Assembly: GCA_030673805.1 (NCBI GenBank) | Contig: DAOVIH010000025.1 | Location: forward strand, 1 to 14,012 | Direction of reading: 5' to 3' | DNA from: Candidatus Bathyarchaeota archaeon | Lineage (GTDB): Archaea; Thermoproteota; Bathyarchaeia; Bathyarchaeales; Bathycorpusculaceae | DNA: 14,012 bases | Shown: piece after piece, positions 5,672-12,843 of the stretch | How positions within the stretch are numbered: the first letter of the stretch is position 1 | How the letters are laid out: each line of letters begins with the position of its first letter | Made by a program: the position numbers and the translations under genes | Notes under the pieces: generated by a model | Database searches by the model: none | What the model saw: only the letters and a program-made list of their open reading frames with translations | What the model was told of the DNA's origin: nothing

Positions 5672-5902
5672 ATGATTATACCCGTGCGCTGTTTCACTTG
5701 TGGCAAACTGGTCGGAGACCAATGGGAGGAATTTTCTAGCCGAGTCAAAGCCGGTGAACAGGCTAAAGACGTCTTGGACAGTATGGGATTCAAAAGGTAT
5801 TGTTGTAGACGAATGCTGCTTGCAAATGTGGAAATAATAGATGAGGTTTTGCATTTTTACGAAGAAGCAGAAAAAAGGAAAGATGACAGGAACTACGTTT
5901 GA
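5672..5902 (+). CDS. rpoN: RNA polymerase subunit Rpo10 (RpoN)
   Basis: The 76-residue homologue of Rpb10 opens MIIPVRCFTCGKLVGDQWEE and has the second zinc pair in KRYCCRRMLL. CxxC near the N-terminus plus the adjacent CC followed by RRM is the zinc-bundle signature, with zinc held by two N-terminal and two later cysteines. It sits on the Rpo3/Rpo11 platform. The start at 5672 is chosen over the in-frame ATG at 5654 because the family begins exactly at MIIPVRC and GAGGAG (5656-5661) lies 10 nt upstream; the earlier ATG would place that element inside the coding region. It follows rps9 by 14 nt. The rpoK gene that often comes next is not found here. Confidence 0.96.
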   Translation: MIIPVRCFTCGKLVGDQWEEFSSRVKAGEQAKDVLDSMGFKRYCCRRMLLANVEIIDEVLHFYEEAEKRKDDRNYV

Positions 5903-6208
5903 CTCTTTATCAGTTAGAACGTGCCTTGGTAGGTATTCAATCTTCCATAGGGCCTCTTTGAGACTGGACATATTTTGAAGAACTTCTCACTCATTGTTTT
6001 AGCAAAATCAGCGGTGGAATCACTGCAAAACTCTTTGTTTTCATATTTATGTATTTTCTGCAAAGATGGATCGTCGTGTTCTCTCCTTGCTTATTGTTAA
6101 AGCGGGTACCCTGTGGTATGTATTCTATATAACTGTGCTGCAAATCATTTATAATTAAAGTAACGAATCCTAATGTATGCATGAAATATATGAAATCTGG
6201 GGGTAGCT
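5903..6208 (+). other. 306-nt spacer between rpoN and the PhoU-like gene, no gene recognised
   Basis: All plus-strand frames are short, and the minus-strand frames look like shadows. No rpoK-like segment (such as TRYE-ARI-GARALQ) or tRNA was found in any reading I made. It contains a T-rich stretch at about 6031-6058 that could end the ribosomal operon, a perfect GGGTACCC palindrome near 6104, and the promoter for the next gene. Confidence 0.5.
6148..6157 (+). promoter_or_regulatory. TATA promoter of the AbrB-PhoU regulator gene
   Basis: TTTATAATTA is preceded by the A-rich GCAAATCA. A start about 27 nt downstream (near 6180) leaves a leader of about 29 nt with GGGGGT as the ribosome binding site just before ATG 6209. 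This indicates transcription independent of the ribosomal operon. Confidence 0.55.
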
Positions 6209-7318
6209 ATGGAAAAAGATTTTGGCTACAGGCGTGTCCAATCCACAGGAAGGGGCTCATTCATTATTTCTCTGCCGAAAGAATGGGTGAAAGAAATTGG
6301 ATTAAACAAAGGGAGTGAAATTTCTTTTCAGAAACAAAAAGATTCTTCAATTGTCCTTGTTCCCAGGAAACTAGAACAAAAGGTAGATCTAGAGAAAACC
6401 AAATTGAGAGAATACCATTGCATTGTTGATCAAGGAGAAACCCTTGAATCAACACGACGCAAAACTAAGTCTTTGTACGCCGTTGGTGCGGATATAATCA
6501 GAATTCATTTCAAAAACATGAAGGATATTTCAAAATTTAAAAATGCAATAAAGAGTTTAACCCGCGACGCTTTGTTAGGATCCGAAATTATTGAGGAAAC
6601 CTCTGATGAGGTTGTTGTTCAAATTCTGATAAGGCACTCAGATTTTCCCATCGAAAAAGCTGTTAGGCGGATGTCCATCCTAGCCCTCTCAGCAAACAAA
6701 GACGCCATTTTAGCGCTGAAGAGCGGAGACTCGGCGCTTTTCCAAAGCATAATTGCATCGCATAAAGACGTAAATCGATTGGGGCTCTACGTTGTTCGAC
6801 AATTGAAGTTTGGCATAGAGCGAAATTTATTCCAAGAATTAGGATTCAGAACACCCAAGGAATTTTTGCTCTACCGGATTTTGGTAAACGACATAGATAG
6901 TGTTGCTGACGAAGCGATTCACATTCTCAATAGGATAGCTGCATTTAAGAAACTTGTCGATAATGAAATACTCTTCTTAAGACAACCTTTGGACGAAGAA
7001 GTCTACTCACAGCTTTTGGCTTTCAATTCTGTGGCCCATCAGCTTTTCGAGGCTTCAATAAAAGCCATGTTCAAACGGGACTTTAGGTCAGCCGAGAAAA
7101 TAATCGCTGAACGAGAGTCAGTCGTTGCACTGGAACATGATTTGACTATGTTGATTTCCAGCAAAAAACTAGATCCGAACATAGCCGCGATCCTTGATTT
7201 AATTCTGGGCAGTTCAACTCGAATAATGGATTATAGCAAGAACACAGCTGAGCTAACCCTTAACAGGACAGTTGAGGATTTCTGTTTAACCCTTTCTTTT
7301 AAGGGACAAGCAAATTAA
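6209..7318 (+). CDS. AbrB-domain PhoU-like phosphate-uptake regulator
   Basis: The 369-residue protein has two parts. Residues about 7-54 (YRRVQSTGRGSFIISLPKEW, then VKEIGLNKGSEISF) form an AbrB/SpoVT-type swapped-hairpin DNA-binding domain with the usual T-G-R-G-S---SLPK-W-----L--G motif. From about residue 120 the sequence is almost wholly helical in repeated units with E/D-rich patches (SVADEAIHILNRIAAF; FNSVAHQLFEASIKAMF; AEKIIAERESVVALEHDL), the pattern of PhoU three-helix bundles whose acidic residues bind metal. Archaeal proteins of this architecture are annotated as phosphate uptake regulators. It has its own promoter and a strong GGGGGT ribosome binding site, and no pst transport genes are nearby. 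The role is inferred from the family. Confidence 0.85.
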   Translation: MEKDFGYRRVQSTGRGSFIISLPKEWVKEIGLNKGSEISFQKQKDSSIVLVPRKLEQKVDLEKTKLREYHCIVDQGETLESTRRKTKSLYAVGADIIRIHFKNMKDISKFKNAIKSLTRDALLGSEIIEETSDEVVVQILIRHSDFPIEKAVRRMSILALSANKDAILALKSGDSALFQSIIASHKDVNRLGLYVVRQLKFGIERNLFQELGFRTPKEFLLYRILVNDIDSVADEAIHILNRIAAFKKLVDNEILFLRQPLDEEVYSQLLAFNSVAHQLFEASIKAMFKRDFRSAEKIIAERESVVALEHDLTMLISSKKLDPNIAAILDLILGSSTRIMDYSKNTAELTLNRTVEDFCLTLSFKGQAN

Positions 7319-7388
7319 ACGCCCCCTAGAAAGCAACTATTAGTTCTAGAATCCAAATATACTCCATTAAAGGCCGGTTTTCCTTTTC

Positions 7389-7404
7389 CGAAACCTAAAA
7401 TAAG
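7389..7404 (+). promoter_or_regulatory. Possible BRE/TATA promoter of eno-rps2
   Basis: CGAAACC is followed by TAAAATAA (7396-7403), resembling an archaeal BRE plus TATA box. The predicted start near 7426 would leave a leader of about 16 nt before the TTG start of eno. It lies in the 123-nt gap after the PhoU-like gene, which otherwise holds no recognisable gene. Confidence 0.45.
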
Positions 7405-7441
7405 AGCTGTAGAACATGTATAGCCAACATGGGGAAAAAGC

Positions 7442-8695
7442 TTGTCATCAATTATTGAAGATCTCATTACTAGAAAAATCTTCAACAACAGAGGCGAAGA
7501 AACCATTGAGGTCGATGTTGTAACTCAATCTGGTTTCGGAAGAGTCTCAGCGCCAGCAGGGAAAAGCCGTGGAAAGGCAGAAGTGGTCAGTTATCCGAAA
7601 GGCGGAGTAGACCAAGCGCTAAAGAAGATTGATGACTTGATCGCTCCTGAAATAGTAGGTTTAAATTCTGATTTTCAGGAAGAAATTGATAGTACACTTC
7701 ATGAGATCGACGGTACCAATGACTTTAAGATAATCGGTGGAAACACCGCTTTCGCGATTTCCTTGGCAAACGCTGAGGCAGCAGCAAACTCCCATGGCCT
7801 ACTGCTCTTCCAATTCTTGGGAGGAAACACCGCTACAACGCTTCCCTATCCACTAGGCAACGTCATTAGTGGAGGACAACATACTCGTGGAAAAACCCCA
7901 GATATTCAAGAGTATCTAGTACTTCCCTATGGAGCTGAGACTTTTTTGGAAGCAGCAACTGCAAATGCTCAAATTCACAAGGTATTAGGAGAAATTCTCA
8001 GAAAGAAGAGTTCTTCTTTTAATGGAGGAAAAAGCGATGAAGGGGCGTGGATCGCAAACATTGGAAATCTGGAGGCTTTGGAAGTAATGTGCGATGCATG
8101 TGAAGAAGTGGCGAACGAACTGTCTTTTGAATGTGGATTCGGCATAGATTTGGCTGCTTCTTCCCTTTGGAGAGAGAAAGAGAAGAAATACGTTTACACT
8201 AGAGAAGGAAAAAAAAGAGATTCAGGCAACCAACTTGAATATCTTTTGGACTTAATCGAAAACTATCACCTTTCTTATGTTGAAGATCCTTTCCATGAGG
8301 AAGATTTTGAGAGCTTTGCAGAACTCACGGAAAAGACCAAAAACTGCTTAATTTGCGGTGATGATTTATTTACAACAAATAACGAAAGACTAGCTCACGG
8401 AATAGAGCTTAATGCAGGAAACTCTATAATAATTAAAGTTAACCAAATTGGTACATTAACAGACGCTCTTGAGACAATTGAAAACGCGAACAGAAATGGA
8501 TTCATCAATATTGTTTCCCACCGTTCTGGTGATACCTGCTCTTGGCATATAACCCATTTATCAATGGCCTTCAGGTGCCCAATAATCAAGACAGGTGTTG
8601 TAGAGGGAGCCCGAATCGCGAAAATAAACGAGTTAATTAGAATTGAACATTTCCTAGGAAACAGGGCCACGATGGCTGATTTAACGGTTTTCTAA
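7442..8695 (+). CDS. eno: Enolase (divergent archaeal type)
   Basis: Enolase (phosphopyruvate hydratase) interconverts 2-phosphoglycerate and phosphoenolpyruvate in glycolysis/gluconeogenesis. The 417 residues keep the catalytic set: H147 in GGQH, E157 in DIQEY, acid E200 in SDEG, metal ligands D236 (GIDLAAS), E281 (VEDPFHEED) and D307 (GDDLF). Base K332 (IIKVNQIGTL), H360-R361-S362 (SHRSGDT) and K383 (IIKTG) are also present. Deviations from classic enolases are a mobile loop reading APAGKSRGK instead of PSGASTG, EGAW instead of EGGF, and SGDT for SGET. The TTG start at 7442 fits the family N-terminus (SSIIEDL--RKIF--RG), with GGGG shortly upstream. It is followed directly by rps2, the usual archaeal order. 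Confidence 0.93.
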   Translation: MSSIIEDLITRKIFNNRGEETIEVDVVTQSGFGRVSAPAGKSRGKAEVVSYPKGGVDQALKKIDDLIAPEIVGLNSDFQEEIDSTLHEIDGTNDFKIIGGNTAFAISLANAEAAANSHGLLLFQFLGGNTATTLPYPLGNVISGGQHTRGKTPDIQEYLVLPYGAETFLEAATANAQIHKVLGEILRKKSSSFNGGKSDEGAWIANIGNLEALEVMCDACEEVANELSFECGFGIDLAASSLWREKEKKYVYTREGKKRDSGNQLEYLLDLIENYHLSYVEDPFHEEDFESFAELTEKTKNCLICGDDLFTTNNERLAHGIELNAGNSIIIKVNQIGTLTDALETIENANRNGFINIVSHRSGDTCSWHITHLSMAFRCPIIKTGVVEGARIAKINELIRIEHFLGNRATMADLTVF

Positions 8696-8707
8696 GGAGG
8701 AAAAAAA

Positions 8708-9400
8708 ATGACAGAGGAAGAATCACACGAAGAAAAATCCGAAATTGAGGTTGAAAAAGAAAAAGAAACCCCAGCGATGGAAGGGGATGAACTACTGTTG
8801 CCAAGAGACACTCTTTTGTCAGCAGGAATACATATTGGAACAAGAATGAAAGCAAAAGATATGGAACAATTCATATATAGAGTTAGACCCGATGGCCTAT
8901 TCGTTTTGGACGTCAAAAGAACTGATGAACGCCTCAAGGTTGCTGGGAAGTTCCTTGCAAGGTTTTCCCCATCAAAGGTTGCCGTCGTAGCTGCTAGACT
9001 CTATGCTCAAGAACCAGTCACGAAATTCTGTGAGTTGACTGGTGCTTCACCAATTGTGGGCCGTTTCATTCCAGGAATGCTATTAAACCCGCTTTGTCCA
9101 AACCGCGTTGAACCAGAAGTAATAGTGATTTCAGATCCCAGGGCCGATTCCCAAGCAGTCAAGGAAGCGTCAAATTTGGGAATACCAATAGTGGCTTTGA
9201 ACAGTACAGACAACGATGTCGCAGGAGTCGATTTGGTAATCCCAACTAACAATAAAGGACGCAAAGCCTTAGCAGTAGTTTTTTGGCTCCTTGCAAGAGA
9301 GGTCTTGCGCGAAAGAGGTGAGATAGCACCGGACAAGGACCCAGAAGTACCGATTGAAGATTTCGAAGCCAAGTTCACAAGGCAGGAGGACACTGAATAG
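8708..9400 (+). CDS. rps2: Small ribosomal subunit protein uS2
   Basis: The 230-residue archaeal S2 has SAGIHIGTRMKAKDMEQFIY (about 38-57) and the core RPDGLFVLDVKRTDERLKVA. Further signatures are PIVGRFIPGMLLNP, then EPEVIVISDPRADSQAVKEA, and the C-terminal strand VDLVIPTNNKGRKALAVVFW. S2 assembles late onto the 30S subunit near the anti-Shine-Dalgarno. The first 32 or so residues are very acidic, an extension found in many archaeal S2 proteins. AGGAGG (8695-8700), 7 nt before ATG 8708, is the strongest ribosome binding site in the window and begins right at the eno stop. The next gene starts immediately after the stop. Confidence 0.96.
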   Translation: MTEEESHEEKSEIEVEKEKETPAMEGDELLLPRDTLLSAGIHIGTRMKAKDMEQFIYRVRPDGLFVLDVKRTDERLKVAGKFLARFSPSKVAVVAARLYAQEPVTKFCELTGASPIVGRFIPGMLLNPLCPNRVEPEVIVISDPRADSQAVKEASNLGIPIVALNSTDNDVAGVDLVIPTNNKGRKALAVVFWLLAREVLRERGEIAPDKDPEVPIEDFEAKFTRQEDTE

Positions 9401-10267
9401 TTGGTTAAGGTTCGGCGCCCGACTCAAGCAGGAGTCTTTTACCAAGGGGACGCCGAATCATTAAAGACTCAAATTGAAAACTGTTTTCTCCATGCCTTTG
9501 GTCCCGGAACTCTTCCAAAAACCTATGGCATGGGCCCACGGAGAATCTTGGGTTTAGTATGTCCCCACGCTGGTTACCCCTATTCTGGTCCAGTTGCCGC
9601 TCATGCCTACTATGAATTGGCTATAGACGGTAAACCAGATACTATGGTTATTTTTGGTCCAAACCATCAGGGATACGGCACTGCCTTATCAATCATGAAT
9701 GAAGGCTACTGGCGTTCACCTCTAGGTGATATAGAAATCGACAGCCAAATAGCAAATCAAATAATGCGTGAATCAAAAATAGTTGATGTGGATGAGTTAG
9801 CACATCTAAGGGAGCACTCAATTGAGGTTCAACTCCCTTTTCTTCAGTACCTTTACGGTTATCAATTCAAGTTTGTTCCGATCTGTTTTCGGATTCAAGA
9901 TTTGTTTTCCGCCATGGAAATCGGTGCAGCGGTAGGCAAAGTACTAGCTGGAAAAAAAGCTGTCGTAATCGCGTCTTCAGATTTGACTCATTATGAACCC
10001 CAAGATGTTGCTTCAGAAAAGGACGGCCTAGCCCTTGAAGCCGTGAAAGCCTTGGATGAGAAGCAATTTTTTTCAACGATCAAATCCAAACACATAAGTG
10101 CTTGTGGTTACGGTCCTATAGTCGCTTCAATGACTGCCGCGAAAATCATGGGTGCCAAAAAAGCGGAGCTATTATCATACAGAACTAGTGGAGATATAAC
10201 AGGGGATTACTCTGCAGTCGTTGGCTATGCCGCTGTCTGTTACAAAAAATTGAACGCTACATCATAG
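9401..10267 (+). CDS. MEMO family protein (AmmeMemoRadiSam system protein B)
   Basis: The 288-residue protein opens MVKVRRPTQAGVFYQGDAES, the typical MEMO start. It has CPHAGYPYSGPVAAHAYYEL (H56), FGPNHQGYG (H89), LREHSIEVQLPFLQYL (H139), ASSDLTHYEP (193-197) and ISACGYGPI (C235). These are the residues of the MEMO pocket, related to non-haem extradiol dioxygenases; in human MEMO1 two His and one Cys bind metal. The biochemical role in archaea is not settled. TTG at 9401 directly follows the rps2 TAG. AGGAGG at 9384-9389 is about 11 nt away, and the family N-terminus supports this start. MEMO next to rps2 and mevalonate kinase is a widely conserved archaeal neighbourhood. Confidence 0.92.
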   Translation: MVKVRRPTQAGVFYQGDAESLKTQIENCFLHAFGPGTLPKTYGMGPRRILGLVCPHAGYPYSGPVAAHAYYELAIDGKPDTMVIFGPNHQGYGTALSIMNEGYWRSPLGDIEIDSQIANQIMRESKIVDVDELAHLREHSIEVQLPFLQYLYGYQFKFVPICFRIQDLFSAMEIGAAVGKVLAGKKAVVIASSDLTHYEPQDVASEKDGLALEAVKALDEKQFFSTIKSKHISACGYGPIVASMTAAKIMGAKKAELLSYRTSGDITGDYSAVVGYAAVCYKKLNATS

Positions 10268-10538
10268 CCTCTTCGGTTATAGCTAGATAGCTAATTCTTG
10301 TATTCTCTGGTACTCAAGAGGACTAAATCTGGAAAACAAGAGATCGCTGACGTAGATTAGCAAGAGTCTGTAGCAAACAAGTCATTTATTGCGGGCTGTA
10401 TTCTACTGTTCAATCTTTCTGCTACTAAGTTCTTGTGGGAATATCAAGGGCTGAAATGCCGAAGCTATTCTTTCACTCCTGATTTAGGTTCAAGAGAAAG
10501 AATGTTTTTATCTGATTCTTGATAATAACTGCCTTTGG
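10268..10538 (+). other. 271-nt spacer between MEMO and mevalonate kinase, no gene recognised
   Basis: Stops occur in all frames and I found no coding frame, tRNA or C/D-box RNA. The hexamer CAAGAG occurs four times (10315, 10337, 10361, 10491), the first three spaced 22 and 24 nt. An inverted repeat of TAGCTA with a GA centre lies at 10280-10293. The spacer ends with the mevalonate kinase promoter. Confidence 0.5.
10503..10512 (+). promoter_or_regulatory. TATA box for the mevalonate kinase gene
   Basis: TGTTTTTATC lies about 30 nt before GTG 10539. Start-site spacing of about 27 nt places transcription initiation within a few nucleotides of the GTG. No Shine-Dalgarno precedes it, which points to a leaderless or nearly leaderless message. 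Confidence 0.45.
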
Positions 10539-11483
10539 GTGCTCACACTGGGGAAAGGTTCTGGATTTGGCAAAGTAATCCTATTTGGTGAACACTTCGT
10601 TGTTCACGGTGTGCCTGGAATCGTTTCTGCAATAAACTCAAGAGCCGAGGCTGAAGTTAGGATTACAAGCGGCAAAATTGAAATAAGTGATGAACGGAAA
10701 GGGGCCAAGGGCTACGCTGAAGAAAAAAAAACTCAACAAATAGAGTCAATAGAGAGAATGCTCAAAACAATGGGGCTCGATCCCAAAACAACTTCCTTGC
10801 AGATAATGTTAGGCGGAAATCTTCCAAGCTTCAGCGGGATTGGCGCTTCTGCTGCAAGTAGTGTCGCAATCGCTAGGGCAATAGCAGAAGAATACAAAAA
10901 GGTTATGTCAGATGAAAAAATAAACCAGATAGCTTATGAAGCTGAGAAAGCCTACGCTGGGAATCCCTCAGGAATAGATAACACAGCTGCAACTTTCGGG
11001 GGGCTGATTTGGTTCAAGAAGAACCTAAAGGGGGGCCCAAACATAATCGAAAGATTAACCATCAGAGAACCAATTGAAATCATAATTGGCAACACAGGAA
11101 TCGTAGCAAACACTAAAGCAATGGTCGCTGGTGTAGCAGCTAGGAAAAATAGCAAAGCCAAGCATTACGACCGGGTGTTCAAACAGGCAGAAGAATTGGT
11201 GTCAACTGCAAAGGTAGCCCTGAAAGAATTCAATCTGAGAAAAATCGGCAGATTAATGGACGAAAACCATAGTTTATTAAACGAAATCGGGGTCTCCAGC
11301 AAAGAACTGGATTTTCTGGTGGGTATAGCCCGAGAGCAAGGGGCTTTAGGCGCAAAACTTACCGGTGGTGGAGGTGGAGGCTGCATGACCGCCTTAACTC
11401 CTACGAGGGAGCTGCAAGAAAAAGTTGCTAACGCCATCGAACAGGAAGGCTTCAAAGTCCTGAAGACTGTGATCGGAATTTAA
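10539..11483 (+). CDS. mvk: Mevalonate kinase
   Basis: This GHMP-superfamily kinase phosphorylates mevalonate to mevalonate 5-phosphate with ATP. The 314 residues show the three family motifs. Motif 1 is GKVILFGEHFVVHGVPGI (11-28), containing the substrate-side Lys and the GEH signature. Motif 2 is the glycine/serine phosphate loop PSFSGIGASAASSVAIA (96-112), followed by the predicted catalytic Asp in YAGNPSGIDN (D147). Motif 3 is TGGGGGGCMTAL (275-286). The GEH--VHG start separates it from homoserine and phosphomevalonate kinases. The start is GTG 10539 without a ribosome binding site. It heads a run of three genes for successive steps of the archaeal mevalonate route, and length fits archaeal enzymes (about 310). 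Confidence 0.93.
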   Translation: MLTLGKGSGFGKVILFGEHFVVHGVPGIVSAINSRAEAEVRITSGKIEISDERKGAKGYAEEKKTQQIESIERMLKTMGLDPKTTSLQIMLGGNLPSFSGIGASAASSVAIARAIAEEYKKVMSDEKINQIAYEAEKAYAGNPSGIDNTAATFGGLIWFKKNLKGGPNIIERLTIREPIEIIIGNTGIVANTKAMVAGVAARKNSKAKHYDRVFKQAEELVSTAKVALKEFNLRKIGRLMDENHSLLNEIGVSSKELDFLVGIAREQGALGAKLTGGGGGGCMTALTPTRELQEKVANAIEQEGFKVLKTVIGI

Positions 11484-11484
11484 A

Positions 11485-11495
11485 GATATAAAAAG
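11485..11495 (+). promoter_or_regulatory. Possible TATA element before the UbiD-family gene
   Basis: The 47-nt A-rich gap after mevalonate kinase contains GATATAAAAAG. A start near 11516 would give a 15-nt leader with GAGG just before TTG 11531. Cotranscription with mevalonate kinase is equally possible. Confidence 0.3.
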
Positions 11496-11530
11496 AAAAA
11501 GTAAAACTAGTAAAAAGGATATGAGGCTAA

Positions 11531-12838
11531 TTGAACTTCAGAAGTTTTTTGGAAGACCTCCGCAAAACAGGTGAACTGACAACAATAAACAAGCAGGTTT
11601 CCACCGAATATGAACTAGCAGGGATCATAGACACCCTTCAAGAAAAACCGGTTTTTTTTGGTAACGTGAAAGAATCGAGTTTACCGGTTGTAGCAGGTCT
11701 TGTTTCTTCGAAAGGTCTAATTGCTAGAGCTCTGGGTATAAAGAGGGAACAAATGTTACATAAATTATTAAATGCCATAGAAAACCCACAGCCCCCCGAA
11801 GTAGCTGAGAACGGCAAATGTCAGGAAATAGTTGAGAAAAACGTTGATTTAAAAAAACTTCCAATAATGAGATACACTGAAAAAGATGGTGGAAAATACG
11901 TTCCTTCCGGAGTAGCTATAATAAATGACCCTGAATTGGGCAGAAATATGTGTTTCCATAGATTAATGTTGATTGGCAAGGATAGATTTGTAGCCAGAAT
12001 TGTTGAAGAGAGGGGAACCGATAGTGCTCTCAAGAAAGCTGGGGGAGAACTTGACATTGCAGTATGTATCGGCAACTCAACAGCTGTTCTTCTTGCCGCA
12101 GCTACCTCTCTGCCAAAAGGTGTTGATGAATTGGGAATGGCCAACGCTTTGGAAAAAACAACGTTGGTTAAATGTAAAACCATAGATGTTGATGTTCCAC
12201 AGGATTGTGAGATCGTACTCGAAGGACACATAATAAAAGAAAAAGCCCCAGAAGGGCCTTTCCTGGATCTCACAGGAACCGTTGACAAAGTAAGACTACA
12301 GCCAATTGTAGAAATAAATTGCATCACTCACAGAGAAAAACCAATTTACCAATCAATCCTCGCTGGAAGAAATGAACATAAGTTCCTGATGGGCATGCCC
12401 AGAGAACCAACTATCTTTAATGAAGTCAACAAAGTTTGCAGGTGTACTGATGTTTACATAACTCCAGGTGGGTGTAGCTGGCTTCACGCAGTTGTGAAAA
12501 TCACAAAAGTGAACCCGGATGATGGGAAGAAGGCTATTGGAGCAGCATTCGAAGGCCATAAATCATTAAAACATTGCATCATAGTGGACAATGACATTAA
12601 CATTTACGATTCCAACGATGTTGAATGGGCTTTAGCTACAAGATTTCAAGCAGACCAAGATGCTGTGATTTTGCCAAACCAAAGAGGGTCTTCTCTAGAT
12701 CCATCAGGAGATTTGACTGAAGGGCGGAAAGCCAAAACTTGCAAAGTAGGGTTAGACGCCACAATTCCTTTTAAGAAAACTGATAAAGGCTTTGACAAGG
12801 AGGAATATACGAAAGTGGACTTGAAGAAGTACTTGTGA
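11531..12838 (+). CDS. UbiD-family decarboxylase, probable anhydromevalonate phosphate decarboxylase
   Basis: The 435-residue UbiD-fold protein has an N-terminal FRSFLEDLRKTGELTTINKQ, as in the family. The centre reads YVPSGVAIINDPELGRNMCF, then HRLMLIGKDRFVARI and GNSTAVLLAAATSLP. The active-site block has EIVLEGHI (E231) and APEGPFLDLTG (E241), followed by YQSILAGRNEHKFLMGMPRE. UbiD enzymes use prenylated FMN made by a UbiX-type transferase, which is not in this window. In archaea a UbiD member decarboxylates trans-anhydromevalonate 5-phosphate to isopentenyl phosphate. I assign that role because the gene sits between mevalonate kinase and the aconitase-X dehydratase; sequence alone would only say UbiD family. 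TTG 11531 follows GAGG by 4 nt. Confidence 0.87.
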   Translation: MNFRSFLEDLRKTGELTTINKQVSTEYELAGIIDTLQEKPVFFGNVKESSLPVVAGLVSSKGLIARALGIKREQMLHKLLNAIENPQPPEVAENGKCQEIVEKNVDLKKLPIMRYTEKDGGKYVPSGVAIINDPELGRNMCFHRLMLIGKDRFVARIVEERGTDSALKKAGGELDIAVCIGNSTAVLLAAATSLPKGVDELGMANALEKTTLVKCKTIDVDVPQDCEIVLEGHIIKEKAPEGPFLDLTGTVDKVRLQPIVEINCITHREKPIYQSILAGRNEHKFLMGMPREPTIFNEVNKVCRCTDVYITPGGCSWLHAVVKITKVNPDDGKKAIGAAFEGHKSLKHCIIVDNDINIYDSNDVEWALATRFQADQDAVILPNQRGSSLDPSGDLTEGRKAKTCKVGLDATIPFKKTDKGFDKEEYTKVDLKKYL

Positions 12839-12843
12839 TTCTT

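Noticed and set aside
5648..5971. Minus-strand 107-residue frame across rpoN and the spacer
   Set aside because: Its first 25 residues (MSSLKEALWKIEYLPRHVLT...) look plausible, but most of it is antisense to rpoN and no ribosome binding site or TATA box supports it.
5991..6182. Minus-strand 63-residue frame in the spacer before the PhoU-like gene
   Set aside because: It overlaps the TATA promoter of the plus-strand gene and has no family-like pattern or ribosome binding site.
10480..10500. GGTTCAAG resembling a tRNA T-loop
   Set aside because: No matching acceptor stem, D-arm or anticodon arm could be built around it on either strand.
11821..12327. 168-residue minus-strand frame inside the UbiD-family gene
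   Set aside because: It lies entirely antisense to a well-conserved protein and has serine/proline-rich shadow composition.
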